In this document: positions 25,146-37,943 of the stretch, one piece after another | How positions within the stretch are numbered: the first letter of the stretch is position 1 | Layout of the letters: the number at the start of each line of letters is the position of its first letter | Assembly (NCBI GenBank): GCA_015698045.1 | Contig: BLAL01000324.1 | Location: forward strand, 1,014,501 to 1,078,500 | From: Rhizophagus clarus | Lineage: Eukaryota; Glomeromycota; Glomeromycetes; Glomerales; Glomeraceae | Direction of reading: 5' to 3' | DNA: 64,000 bases | Position numbers and translations under genes: made by a program | The notes under the pieces: model-generated | Database searches by the model: none | What the model was told of the DNA's origin: nothing | Seen by the model: only the letters and a program-made list of their open reading frames with translations

Positions 25146-26170
25146 AGCAACTTTGATCAGGAAAAAGAAAAAGGGAGAGGGAAAGAGAAAGAAAAAAAGT
25201 GAAAAGAAAAGGAGGGGAAATGAAAGGAAGGGGAAAAACGAAAGGGAAGGGTAAAACGAGAGGGGAAGGGTAAAACGAATAGGAAGGGTAAAAACGAAAG
25301 GGAAAAGGTAAAACGAATAGGAAGGGGAAAAACGAAAAGGAAGAGGTAAAACGAAAAGGAAGGGTAAAAACGAAGGGAAGGGTAAAAACGAAAAAGAAGA
25401 AGTAAAACGAAAAGGAAGGGGAAAACGAAAGGGAATGGTAAAAACGAGAGGGGAAGGGTAAAACGAAAAGGAAGGGTAAAAACGAAAGGGAAAAGGTAAA
25501 ACGAATAGGAAGGGTAAAAACGAAAGGGAAGAGGTAAAACGAATAGGAAGGGTAAAAACGAAAGGGAAGGGTAAAGACGAAAAGGAAGGATAAAAACGAA
25601 AGGGAAGGGGAAAAACGAAAGGGAAGGCGAAAAACGAAAAGGAAGAAGTAAAACGAAAGGGAAGGGTAAAAACGAAAGGGAAAAGGTAAAACGAATAGGA
25701 AGGGCAAAAACGAAAGGGAAGGGGAAAAACGAAAAGGAAGAAGTAAAACGAAAAGGAAGGGGAAAACGAAAGGGAAGGGGAAAAACGAAAGGGAAGGGAA
25801 AAATGAAAGGGAAGGGGAAAAACGAAAAGGAAGGGGAAAAACGAAAAGGAAGGAGAAAACGAAAAGGAAGGGGAAAAACGAAAAGGAAGGATAAAAACGA
25901 AAGGATAGGGGAAAAACGAAAAGGAAGGGGAAAAACGAAAGGGGAAGGGGAAAAGCGAAAGGGGAAGGGGAAAAACGAAAGGGGAAGGGAAAAAGAAAAA
26001 GAGGGGGAAAACAAAAGGAAATGTAAAACGAAAAGGAGAGAAAAAATGAAAAGAAAGGGTAAAAACAAAGAGAAGGGTAAAAACGAAAGGGAGAGGAAAA
26101 ATGAAAAGATAGGGAAGGGAAATTTCGAAGGAAAAAAAGAAAAGAAATACGAGCGTACCCACCCACCCAC
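25146..26170. repeat. Purine-rich minisatellite, about 1 kb
   Basis: Imperfect tandem units of roughly 17-20 bp of the form AACGAAAGGGAAGGGGAAA, almost entirely A and G on the plus strand. The minus strand is therefore pyrimidine-rich and open in all three frames, giving spurious 330-380 residue Phe/Ser/Pro/Leu reading frames. I reject these as genes. The array ends at CGAGCGTACCCACCCACC, a short segment repeated at about 26248-26270 and, diverged, at 26377-26397. Confidence 0.9.
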
Positions 26171-27494
26171 CTAAAAAAAGAGAAAGTAACAAAAAAAATA
26201 GGAATGAAAGGAAGGAAAAAAACATCGAAAAGAAAAAGAAAGAAACGAGCGTACCCACCCACCACCTAAAAAAAAAAGAAAAAATAACGAAAATAAAAAA
26301 AGTAAGTACTTTTGAAGTTCATGAAATTAACTAAAGCATAATATAAGAAAGGATTATAATAACCAGCAGAAATGACGTATGTACCCACTCACCCGCTCAA
26401 AAAAGACAAAAGTGAACAAAATAACGAAAATAAAAAAAACTAAAAACTGGAAGAAAGGAAGGAAGGAAATATCGAGAGGAAACAGGAAAAATACGAGCTT
26501 ACGGTTAACGTATACAAAGGAAAAGGAATAATGAAATATGAAGAGTAAAGAAAGATCGAAGGAACACGCAAAGGAATCAAGATTGATTAATATAAATTTA
26601 ATATTTCTATGTAACGAAATAATAAAAAAAAAAAAGAAAAAATAGATATTTTTATACAATTTTATGTTGTACTGTACAGTGTACAAAATAGAAAATATGT
26701 CTCATTAACGGACTTATTGTATATAATTGTATACAGTATGACTCTACTATCATCAGATCAAATCAGTAATATGGAAATCAAGTTTTTATTCCGTGCCACT
26801 TTCGCGATAAAAAAGTATGAATAATTTTTTCTTTCTATGAGTCATATTATGTTTAAATCATGAAAAGATACCTTATCTTTGACCAAAAAAAATCTTTTTT
26901 TCGAAGATGATTCTGAAATTACGTAAGCTATTGAATGGAACTGTTAGAGCATGGATCATTAAAAATTTCATGAAAACGCGTTAAATTATATCTATAAAAT
27001 TTATTTAATTTAACACTATTTGGCCTGGACGCGTCATGTAGAGAAAAATAACGATTTGAATGAGCCAAAATTGGATATCACATCAGTTTATTTACACGTG
27101 AGATCAACGGTAACACTTACGAAAGTATCCAGCTATGAAAGTATCAGTACTCCAAATGACTTAATGACTCACAATAAAGAACTTCAAAAAACATGTTAGA
27201 ATCTATAGAAACACACATTTTACAATAAAACGAAGATCTATAATGTACCCAAATAAAAATGGTTAAAATATGATTATTTAATATATAAATCCATCTTTGC
27301 TTTAATGATGATTGGAATGTAGTCTAGTTTATCTAAATCAACTAATTGTCTGCTATATAAATATAATTCATACTTAACATGAAATTATTACATGTATCGT
27401 AATTCATCATGTTGTAAAACAAATACCAACAAAATAAGTAATCTAAAGGCAAAAAAATCATTAAAAACATATTTATCTGATTTCATGCATGAAA
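26171..27494. other. Intergenic
   Basis: 26171-26480 is a diverged continuation of the purine-rich array. The remainder is AT-rich with no supported gene. Confidence 0.5.
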
Positions 27495-29000
27495 TTAAGC
27501 ATCCTTTTTTATTTGAAATACTTCATAATCATCTATTAAGTAACTTTCTTCATTATCTCTTATCTTTTTTTCATAAGATTCTAGTTTACACCAACACAAA
27601 TCATATTCATATAAACCACTTTCTTCATTCACAAATAACTGGAGATCACTATCAAATGAGGGTCCATATCCATTATGATAATATAATGCATGACTTGTTT
27701 CTTTTACATGACTTATTATTGGATTTTTAAAATTATTTTTACTCTTAAAAGAAAATATAAAACTATCTTTTGTTTTACCACGTTGACCAATACTATTTGA
27801 CCTCCATATAAAAGGATTATATCCTCCAAGAATTTATTCTGTTTCTTTTACTTTAATAAATGTAACAGTGTGAGATTTTTTATCACATAATTCATGAAAC
27901 TTTTGAGGAGTAAATCCATCTCTGCTTCCTCTTAATAGTAATTCAAATTTGTAAGGTAAATGTAATTCTCTTGCATAAGCAAATTTACTTTTAGTATCCA
28001 TTTTATCAATCCATCTTGAAATTAGAGAAACAATATTTAAATTAACAATTTTTGAATCAATAATTCCATCAATGTTCCTATATCTAGGAAGTAAAATATT
28101 ATTACTTGGTTCAACACTAGAATCCAGATAAGATCCTAATAATTCTTCATAAAATTGATGCTCCAAAAGTTTTTTATATGGATGAACTTTTTGAAAAAAA
28201 TCTTCAGATGAAAGACTAAAAAATCGAATTAATGGTAAAAGATGTTGTAAAGTATTTTTGATTATTTTAAAATCATCATCTGACCAAGTTTTAGGATCTG
28301 AAAGAAGTGTAGAATTTTTTTCAAGACCCCATCTTAATACATGTTCCCAAATTTCAACTTCCTTCAATTGTAAATCATCTCTTCTAATGAGGGAAACTAA
28401 AGATTTTTCAGGAAGGGAAGTAAAATCAAATGATTTAAATACTTTTTCGGGTGATTTAGCCATTAAATCTGTACAAAATTTTTGAAGTTCTAATAAAGAA
28501 TTAGATTGAAAACTTTTTCGATGAGTAAGTTCAAAATTTTGTTCAATCCATTCGGATTTATTTTCAATAAAATATTCTTGTAAATAATCAATTAGTTCTT
28601 GAAGTAATAGTTCATCAGCAGCAACCAAAGTTTCTAAGATTTTTGAAGGTTCTTGTTCATCTAGTGAAATGATACCACCGTAAATATATCTATATTATGA
28701 AAAATTATATGAGAAAAGAAGAAAAATATTTAATATAATATACTAAAAAAGTTAAATATATCTCACTTTAAAATAATCTGAAAAATTTCTGGTGAGATAT
28801 TTGGTAACTTAACGTGAGCTATAACATCATTTTTATTATTTTTACAAGAAGCCAAAGTTCGCCGTAAAAATGACGAACGGTAACACAGAATAATCATATG
28901 CGCACGGAATATTTTTACGTTTGGATCATTACCAACTTCGATTGTGGTATCGTAATATTCATTATCATCCAAAATTTCAATGTAATTTTGACTTAAATAA
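27495..29000 (-). pseudogene. BTB-BACK-TLDc protein with a single premature stop (2)
   Basis: Exon 1 (about 29000-28767) holds the BTB core: DDNEYYDTTIEVGNDP, FRAHMIILCYRSSFLRRTL and LPNISPEIFQIIL. The intron 28766-28690 has GTGAG/TATAG ends and restores YIYGG. Exon 2 (28689 onward) holds BACK (ELIDYLQEYFIENKSEW, WEHVLRWGLEKN), a linker and TLDc (LLLRGSRDGFTPQKFHELCD), then TAA at 27834-27836. The same frame continues after the stop (ILGGYNPFIW, SFIFSFK, DYEVFQIK) to TAA 27495-27497. One nonsense codon in an otherwise intact gene suggests recent inactivation; the product would lack the second half of TLDc. The start codon is not identified. Members of this family may act as Cullin-3 adaptors. 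Confidence 0.8.
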
Positions 29001-31357
29001 GATACAAAAATACCAAAGCAGTTTTTTTCTAGACTAAGTGGAGAAAGAGATAAAGGTTCGGATGCAAGTTATGCAAGTTGCAAATCCATTTAAATGTTGA
29101 TCAAAAAAGTTTATTCCAAATATGGATAAATTAAATAAAAGTAACACCAGATTCGAGTAAGATGATGGATAAATTAAATGAAAGAATATAAAACATATTT
29201 AATGTATGTACAAAAAAAAATATTTTAATCGATCCTCAATGATTTTTTGGGCTGTAAACGATATTTCCAAGAAATTTAATAAAACTTTTAAAATGACTGA
29301 CTATGTTTTTTGGTGTTTTGTGATATTAATCTGTAATTCTAGCATAATAGAACATTATAAAAGTGCAATTTTTTTAAAAATTAATAGTCGATATATTAAT
29401 AGGAACCAATTGTAGTTCACATTATCTCAAAACCTTGATTTAGTTTGTTATTTGGAAAATTGTCTAATTTCTGACTAGTCTAATTTCGAGTAAATGGATT
29501 ACTCTTGCATATTATTGTTATACAACCAACTACAACCCATAGCATAATTTCGTATTACAACTTTTTAATGTGGCACTTTCATATTTTTGAGCTATTTTCC
29601 AGGATCGATCAATAAGATTGACAAAAACAAAAGGTATGATATTCTCCAAACTAATAATAGATTTTTATAAAAAAGATAAAGATTTGCTCATCAGCCCATT
29701 ATTTCAATGCTGGTTGTGTAGTGTTTTTCAATATAATTGTGGAAGCTGCAAAGAAATAAATCATAATTAGTTTGATTTGAGGTCCTACAGTAGAAATCGT
29801 GGAAAAACACTATTTTATTTGATTATTATATAAAAAGCATATATATATTCATTTTTGTATCAGATTTGTCATTATAAATTAAAATATTAATACTTAATTT
29901 AATTTATTAAAATATTTTTGTATTTTTTAAAACATAATTTACAAATTTCATGTTTGTTATAATGAAAGATAACAATAAAAATAAATAAATAATACATAAA
30001 TAAAAATGAACTAATACTAATAATATAATAATCAATTTTTAACCTTAATCCATATTATAATTTACGACCGAACGATGTGTTGAATTTTAGACACCGAAAT
30101 AATTAAAGTGGTAGTGACATTAGTAAAGAGTAGATACATCGACCGGTCGATAAATTACTTATTTCTTATAATTTTAATCTTATTATACAATTTATCATTT
30201 AACGGTATCATAAAAATAAGCTTTCTTGTTTGATAAAAGGTGTATTTTTTTTCAGTTAAAATTCAAATTTTATCTTTATCTTTAATTTCAGCTTTTTAAA
30301 CAGCTTTAACATTACTTTTATCTTAAGTTTCTTCTTAGACCGTATCGACCATCCCCTCTTAAATCGTTTAAACCTCATTTCTTTTAAATTTTATTCATAA
30401 ATTAAAGAATTTTCATAATAAAATAAACATAATAATTAATAAAAATAACTAAACTCACCTTGAGATTCGTTAAATTGATTTCAAATGATAATAGTATTAT
30501 TGTTTGCAATTATTATAATAAAGTTTTTTAATTTCTTTCGTTGATTATATATTTTATACCTTTTAGAAAGAAATGAACGTGTGCAACAACGGAAAAAAAC
30601 CTATTAAGATTCCATTAATATATTTATTTTATGGAATAAATGCACTCCAAACTCCGAAAAAAAATGCAATTATTTACCAAATTGAGATACTATCATGATC
30701 ATATGGTATTAATCAGCAAGCAATTCCTTTCATAGATGATCAGAAGTAGGTTCTTAAAATCGAACCATCAATTAATACATATAATGCAATGAAATACTGT
30801 CGATCATGATAATTGCTTTGAAACCATAGTAAAAAAAAAAATTAATTTAGTAGAATAACAATCAAAATATCGACTGCACGTGACAAATCAACTTTCGGAA
30901 TGATCAATTCCCAATTGCGAATTAAATAACCAGAATACCGATATTTTATATAGTTTTTTCACAAGAATAATTAAAATGACCACTTTTTAAAGTATAAAAA
31001 CTTTTAAAATATAAGTCATGTGTATTTTCGCTTAAATTAATATCTAACACATAAATTGCTATGATCTAATATAACATATAACCATTTAAAGACATATGAA
31101 CTTACTATAATATAGACGATGTAATATTCCTACAACCAACGGATTTTAAGTTAAGTTTATTGAATTAAATAAAACTTATTATGGATTTAACTAAATAAAT
31201 TTGTTGAAACAATGTATTTTTCTATTATCCATTATCCTACACAGTTTATTTCTTGTAAAGTAAGATAGATCAACGGGATGAGACACTTATTTGTTGTATG
31301 TATGGTATTCATATTCATTTCATCAAAACTACCAACAAAATATGTTATTCATTAATT
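29001..31357. other. Intergenic, AT-rich
   Basis: No ORF with coding character, no repeat shared with other regions. Confidence 0.5.
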
Positions 31358-31800
31358 TCCGCAAATACGGCAAGTATATCACTTAGCGAGTTGTGCACCA
31401 CTTCAGTTACGTCTTCAGTATCTTCAATTGTATATTTAATACTGTTTCGCGTGCGAAATTTATCATTTGCATCTCAAATTGTAATGTTTCCATGAGAAAC
31501 TATTGCTATTATTTATTTTCCTATAGTCAATCCTCAACGTACTCGCAAATATAACTTTTCTACCCTGAAAGAAAGTGTTATAATCAACTATAATAAATGG
31601 AATAAAAAGTTAATCAATTTAATGAGGAAAAAAAAACTTAACTTACGCCGAAGACCAACTGAAATTTATATTGTAAAAGTTTACTTTTATAACAAATTTG
31701 CCAACTCTAAGAAATGATTTTTTTAGAAACTCGTGCTCTTTCTTCCCGTCCTTTCATATTATCTTTTGTAGTTTTCTTACCGAAAAAGTAAAATATCATG
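31358..31800 (-). pseudogene. Myb/SANT-like family relic
   Basis: Readable remnants in gene order on the minus strand: exon 2-like KGREERARVSKK (near 31745, matching EWEEKGRVPKN of copy A) with a stop, exon 3-like TTGGTCTTCGGC before a GTAAGT, and exon 4-like KFRTRNSIKYTIEDTEDVTE (31360-31470). Stops and deletions throughout. Confidence 0.6.
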
Positions 31801-32496
31801 TTTGTTCAAAATGGGAATTTTTCATTAAATATTTAATCATTTAATTAATTATACATTTTTTATGTATTTTGTTGACATTTTTTTCATCTAATGGGTCATC
31901 GAATTTCACTACCAATACTTTTGCTGTTTTCAACACTTTTGAAATCTTCCATGTGATATATTTCATGGTCAACACTTTTGTTGTCTTCTATTTTATGGCC
32001 AATCATTTTTTTTCTCGTATTTTATAACGTATATCAACTAATAGAAAGTGGAAAATGATTCATGTGTTTATATGTTTATATTTAGATTAATCATTACACA
32101 AGTTATTATTATTGCCAATACTATATTTGGAATGGTATGAAAAAACTGCTTATGTTTGTACTTAACCTTTTTTGATTGTATTATTTCTAAATAATGAAAC
32201 TTTTTTTGATTGTAAAAATTTTGAGCAATGAAATTTATTCCTTTTTTATTGTAGAATTGTAGAATCATGGAATTTTCTAGGTAGTTAACCAATAACAAAC
32301 AGCAACTGATTTTGTAAATCACTTATTAAAAAAAAAAGAACCTATAAAAGTTAACCAAAATAACAAAACAATAACTGAATATAGTTAATTGTTTTGTTTA
32401 TTGAAACGCCATTACCAAAAATAAAAGTGTATAAATAGTAATAAGTTTTCTTTAGAATTTTTATTTTTTCCTTAAAAAAAAGGAAAGAAAGAAAAT
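31801..32496 (+). promoter_or_regulatory. Intergenic region upstream of Myb copy C with motif repeats
   Basis: 32155-32260 carries CTTTTTTGATTGTA-type repeats matching those upstream of copy A and copy B. The remainder is AT-rich. Regulatory role inferred only from position and recurrence. Confidence 0.4.
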
Positions 32497-33138
32497 ATGG
32501 GCAAACCAAGAAAGAGACAACAAAAAATTAAGATAGGAGTAGTACGTATAAAGATTATTTTTTTACTAAATTATTATTTTTAAAAAAATAATTTCTTGTA
32601 GATTGATAATGAGATTAAAAATGCTATGAATGAATATAAAAATGAACGCAACTGTTATGTGATGATTAGTAAAAAGTTAGGTAAAGAATTTACCCCTAAA
32701 CAAATTCGTCAACGGTAATAATTAATTCATTATATGTACTTTATTTTTATTTCATTTCTTTTAAAAAACAAAAAAAATTCATTTTAATTGTTGTTTATAA
32801 TTTAGTTGGTTAAGTCATCTCGATCCAAGTAGTAAGTAAATTTTACTTACTTGATGTTTTATCGTCAATTTGAAAATTTGAACTGATTGTAATTTAATTT
32901 AATTCAATTTAAAATTTTCTCTTTAGTTTGTCACGAGGAACTCAATGACGATGAAAGATCATACATAACCAAATGGGTTAAAGAACATAAAAGTGAGAAT
33001 TCTTCTGATAAAATTTGCTGGACAAAATTAATTTCGGAGATGCACGATGAATTCGGTAAATTACGATCTGAAAATAAAGTGAAAAATTTTTATTACTTGA
33101 AAGAAAGACAAAGAAGGTTCACTACCTTCAAAAGATAA
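32497..33138 (+). CDS. Two-repeat Myb/SANT-like protein, short form (4 exons), copy C
   Basis: Exons 32497-32541, 32602-32714, 32806-32831 and 32927-33138 join in frame to encode 131 residues ending in TAA. The exon-3 length (26 nt) and intron phases (0, 2, 1) are identical to copies A, B and D. First repeat: IDNEIKNAMNEYKNERN, then FTPKQIRQRWLSHLDPS. Second: DDERSYITKWVKEHKS, CWTKLISEMHDEFGKLRSE. It lacks the acidic tail of copy A. Two helix-turn-helix repeats with conserved tryptophans suggest DNA binding in the nucleus; target unknown. The gene appears intact. Confidence 0.75.
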
Positions 33139-34849
33139 GATAATTTATCATCTTCTCTCAAGATGATCGTTAAGAAATGTTTTTAATCGATTGTTGTACT
33201 CGATTTAAATATAAAATAAAGTTTATCTGTATGATACGATAATAAAATTTGATAATATTTTTTGTTATCATCTTTTCTTAATAATATTGATACATAAATT
33301 CACGTGCATGTTAAATCTCACGAAAATAAAGCATTAACTGTGATGGCCAATATTTTAAGATTAAGAACTTATAAAAAAAATTAATCGATAATTTGAATTT
33401 TAATGGTATTATTTTTTTATGTAATCTTCTTAAGTATGCGCTATACAAGCGGAGAAAAATTCCCTTACATACCGTACTATGGTGATAATCTTTGTGACAA
33501 AATAGTCCTTCATTTTAATTCCGAATTTAATAAAAATTTAAAATACAATAAATCGACTCGAACCTTAAAATGCATAGTTATATTTAAATTAAAAGTTATC
33601 TAAATTTAAGTAGGATAGAGTTTGGAATCGGTTGACAGTTAACTGGTTACTCGTTAATATGAGATCATGTAAAATTTGAAACTTAATTTTGGCCGGAATT
33701 AATATTTCAAATTTATATTAATTCCGGCCAAATTTAATGCCAGAAATAACTTTCATTGATTGGTTGAAATGATCTCAATTCAATTTAATTGGAATAGAGA
33801 ACACATCCGTAAAATTTTTTATTAATATTAGTGGTAGATTTCTATATTATGAAAATCTACTCGTCTATATTTTTTTCACAGGTTTAAGATGTAAAGTGAA
33901 ACAATGTTTCATTTGGCGCATAATATATATTTTTTACATTGTTTAAAAACAAAGAGAAAGTACTTAGTTTTTTAATAATATATTTATTTTTAGTAATTTT
34001 GAAATTTTTTTTAGAAATTTTAAATGATAGTGATGATAAAGAGATCTTGCGATAAAAAAAAAATTATAAAAAAAGGAAATGTTAAGGATCTGAATTTCAA
34101 AATTAAGTTTTTCGAAATTGTGATTTCATAATTTTGTCACTTTTGGTCCAAATAGTACATTGTACACTTCCTCATGTCATTTTGGTCATTTCCATGGAAA
34201 ATTTAGTAAGAAGGAGAAGAGGAATTCTTGAATTATTTGACTTCGATTTGTTATTGATTTTATAGATTGATGTGTAGATTAATACATTTGCATAAAATTA
34301 AATAAATAATTATAATTTGAAATAATATAAATAATGTCTAATAAAATCAATAAAATTATAAATTCAGAATTATATATACTGTACATTCAATAAAAAATTG
34401 ATTACAATTAGATTATAGTTCATTTTAGAACTAATAATAATAAATATTAGTCGAATTTTAGTTGAATATCCTTTCCGAATGTCGGACTATTGGCAGTGAA
34501 ATTATGCCAAAAATATAGACCTCAATTTGATGCAGAACTGATCACAATTGGACGATATAAAAAGAGGTATAGAAGAAGGGTTTGTCTTTGACAGAGTTTT
34601 TTTTGTTTGAGTGCGACAGTACGAAAGATTATTGATTATTGTAACTATAAGCTCACGTCTCAAACTTGTGAATAAATATAGAGGAGTAGATTTCATAATA
34701 TGGGAGACGGTCAGTAGAAAAGGGGGAAATCCAAATTTTGGTCAAATTTTGAATTGAGTAAACTACTTTGCCGATCTCTGTTGTGTGCATAAAATTAGCT
34801 TAATAACCAAAATTAGTGAAATTTATACTTGTTATTCCATGGATATCTG
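33139..34849. other. Intergenic with a hAT-like fragment
   Basis: 33615-33760 begins TAGAGTTTGGAATCGGTTGAC, like the terminus of the element inserted at 46089-46575, and contains AATTTTGGCCGGAATTAAT facing its own inverse about 30 bp away. No second end was found, so it looks truncated. Rest AT-rich. Confidence 0.4.
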
Positions 34850-34924
34850 AGAATAACTAGGTTATTCACTGATGTGGGGCCCCCCCCGAAGGGAGGGGTA
34901 CATCAGTGAATACCAAGTTATTCT
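34850..34924. repeat. 75-bp near-perfect palindrome with G/C-tract loop
   Basis: Left arm 34850-34875 and right arm 34900-34924 are reverse complements apart from a 1-bp gap and one mismatch (both contain TTCACTGATGT or its inverse). The 24-nt loop is a C run, GAAGGG and a G run, striking in this AT-rich context. It is likely a foldback mini-element; compare 50259-50317. Confidence 0.85.
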
Positions 34925-35119
34925 AAGCTTTCCATATAATAACAGGTTTATCTCATTGTGTATGACGTATATACTGATGGATTTTTTCTTACTATATTTA
35001 AGCTTTTTTTTAAGCTTTTTTTTCTTTTCTTTTTTGCTTTTTACATTCTCTTTTCTTTTCCTACTCCTTTTTTATTCTTCTTTCCAAATATATCTTTTTT
35101 TTCACTTTAAAAACCTTAT

Positions 35120-35450
35120 TGTAATGTCATCTATTCTACAAATGAGGGAAATATATCAAATTCAACAACTTTCAAGAGTAAAAATACAGATAAGTGTACT
35201 GCAAAATGGCTTCTTGTAGTTGATAGATTTAATCATGAAGCCAACATGATAAAAAAAATTATTCAATATAATACTTGTACAAGAATATTTTTATGCAAAT
35301 TCATTACATGGCTTAAATAACAAAATGGTGAAAACTATAAGGCAGAATCTGTATATAACTGTTATGCATCATTAGCAAGGTATTTATATTGAAGTAAAAG
35401 AATTGAATACTTTCATGGGAAAATTTAAATGATAATGATAGTGATTCCGA
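35120..35450 (+). pseudogene. Possible tyrosine-recombinase (Crypton-type) N-terminal relic
   Basis: Reading TDKCTAKWLLVVDRFNHEAN, IFLCKFITWLK, stop, QNGENYKAESVYNCYASLAR, stop. The pattern (AKW..V.DRF..E, F..WLK, Y.A.SV..CY..L.R.L) resembles the SAM-like DNA-binding half of Crypton-type tyrosine recombinases that occur widely in this genus. At least three in-frame stops; no catalytic half found. Confidence 0.35.
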
Positions 35451-36119
35451 ATTTTCAGGTGATTAATTTAGTTTTTATTTATGTATTATGTTTCTCATAT
35501 TTAATTTTCAAATTAGCTGAAAAATGAAAAATATTAAGGGATGGTGATAATGTGAAGTACAGTCAGAATTTTCGAAAATAATTATTCCTAGTGCGGTTAA
35601 AGACGTGCATTCTCATATTCATTATCAAATAATCAAATAACCCGAAACATAAAAATGTATTAAACGCGTATTTTTATCAAAAAAAAAAAAAAGATAATTT
35701 GCGTTATAAACAAACATTTCTTATAGTTAACACTTATTATAAACCAGTGGAATAAGTAACAAAAAAATCCATCAATATATACATAGTACCGATGGGATAA
35801 TTTGATTTTCCCCCTTTTTCACCACCTTCCATATATTCTCCTACTTGTTCGTTTTCTCCTTCTCTCATAAGTTTCGAATATTCTTTAACTATTATATTAT
35901 GAAACATACTACACATTTATTAGTGTTACTATCATAATATTGTTTTACATTTAAATATACCGCAATGAAAAAGTATAGTAATCGAACTTCGACGTAAAAA
36001 CTATTATGTCTTTAACTTTACTTATAATTGACATTTTACAAAAACAAAGAAAAATAAAGTATAAAACAAATAAAAAAATAAAAATATAGAATATCTAATG
36101 TAAAATACATTAATCTAAA
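35451..36119. other. Intergenic
   Basis: AT-rich; nothing supported. Confidence 0.5.
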
Positions 36120-37073
36120 TCAATGTTGATATTCATCCAACTTCATACTATCATTTTCATCATTCAACAGAAATCTAATTGTAAGTTTTTCCTGTTTGAT
36201 ACCACCAATTGGTAAAGCAAAATTGTCAATCACACATCTATCTTCAAGAATCCTGGGAAATTGGATTTTAACTCCTTTTCTACATTTAAATCTTTTCCAA
36301 GAGTACCAAATGTTTTTAAGACTGTTTCTGGAGCGGAATTTACCAAATTTTACTTCCATTTCGGATTGTAAAAGCTTCCATGAAATTTTTTCGATATTTA
36401 CTTTTTGATATTCTTCGGCCCAATCGTAAATGTATTTTTTTTCTATTGGAAGAAAAGGACTATGGTCGACTATACAAATAGAATTAAAAGTTAATTTCGG
36501 TAACTATTAATAATAAAAAAAAGAAATAAGATTTTGATTTTAGCTTACGGCGAGGATCAAGTATGTTCCAATAACTATAAGATATAAAATATATAAAAAG
36601 TTAATAGCTATAAAAAAAAAAATTTATAAAAAGAATGAGTTGTCAACTTACTAGTGATTGATGGATTTTGCACTATAACGATAGTTTAATTTTCCAGCCA
36701 ACTGCGCAAAAGGATTATAAGGAACTCTTCCATTTTCTATCCATTTTTCTATATGATCCTTTATAATTTTCATACCCTAAAAAATATATGTATAAGTTAT
36801 GTTTATTCAAAATTAGTTATTTTTTTTTTTCTTTAAATAATAATCTTTTTTAAAACATACATTTTCATCTATTGTTTTATGTATTCCACGGATATTCTTC
36901 CCTTTTCTATTGTTAGTAATTGTTTTCATTTTAAGTGCAGCACGTTTTCCTCTTTTGCGAGCATTAATTTTTTTTGTTTTTCGATCAATGTTTATTTTGT
37001 GATCGAAGCCCTCCACGATGTCTGTGTATTCTCGTTCATCTTCAATAGGAAGTTCAAATTTAACTCGAATCAT
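36120..37073 (-). CDS. Two-repeat Myb/SANT-like protein (4 exons), copy D
   Basis: Exons 37073-36861, 36776-36652, 36574-36549 and 36469-36120 (minus strand) join in frame to encode 237 residues. Exon 2 (125 nt) and exon 3 (26 nt) have the same lengths as in copies A and B. The N-terminus is longer than in other copies and basic (KTKKINARKRGKRAALK), a possible nuclear localisation signal. First repeat: DHIEKWIENGRVPYNPFAQL, then YYWNILDPR. Second: SWKLLQSEMEVKFGKFRSRN, SLKNIWYSWKR. The tail is short and acidic. All splice sites are canonical and no stop interrupts the frame, so this is the best-preserved long member of the family here. Confidence 0.75.
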
Positions 37074-37943
37074 GTTTTTTAAGATTATGTTGTGAACGAG
37101 GTTTATCTAATTTTTTTCTTTTATTTCAAATTTAAGGACATTCGACGAAAAGATCTTTATTTCATCTTATTTATAATTAAATTCATCATTATTGTTTAAG
37201 TCTGTGCCATATTAAAAAAAGAGAAACATACATGATTTAATACATAAAGTCATAAATTCTTTCATACTTCATTTAAAATCAAACTTATGTAAACATGCAT
37301 GTTCAATTTTTTTTTAAAAAAAGAAACGACTTTTTTTGATTATAAAAAGTTTATATTATAAAATGATAAAATTTACCTTTTTTGATTATATAGATTTGAT
37401 AGGTTTTTTAACCGCAATCACAAGTAAAAATAGAGATGATATGCCTTTTAACCGCTAACCGCAGATAAAAACAGAGATAATATAGAAAGGAAAGAATAAA
37501 AAAAAAAAATTTAACCGTAATTATTATTAAAAATGAAACGGAATAGAAAGAAAGGTAGAAAATTTTCTTCAATAGTAAAAAAAGAGAATGTGAGAGAATA
37601 TAAAGCGAAAAAAAAAAATTTTCTTCCCATTGCGAATGCATCATAATCTTTTGATTATTTTGAGTTTAAACAATAAAATTTTTGCCTTTTTTGATAAAAA
37701 TAAATAACAGAAATAATCACGCACATCATCAATTAAAACTTTTAACTACTATAACAAATTGCAATACATTTCATGCATTATAATATTAAAAGGAAGTTTC
37801 TTAAAGTATACAATAATTATGGTAATTAATAAAACTTCTTTCTCTGTTTGCTAATTAAAAAAACTCATTTAAACCTTTGATAACTATTTTTTTCTAGAAA
37901 TGATCATCATAGTCACATGATGGGTAATCTCAACAAAGATTTC
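37074..37943 (-). promoter_or_regulatory. Upstream region of Myb copy D, with motif repeats
   Basis: 37320-37390 has two TTTTTTGATTATA motifs like those upstream of the other family members; the rest is AT-rich. Two copies of AACCGC(A/T)A lie near 37410-37460. No gene. Confidence 0.35.

Noticed and set aside
25120..26265. Three overlapping 337-381 residue Phe/Ser/Pro/Leu-rich open frames and a basic plus-strand frame
   Set aside because: A tract lacking T on one strand and rich in A/G cannot form stop codons on the other; open in all three frames, so not evidence of a gene.
33615..33900. Complete hAT-like element
   Set aside because: One end resembles the 46089 element but no matching CTCTA end or TSD could be found; treated as a fragment.
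34872..35219. 115-residue frame beginning MWGPPRREG
   Set aside because: Starts inside the palindrome loop and runs through T-rich intergenic DNA; hydrophobic Phe/Leu/Ser composition only.
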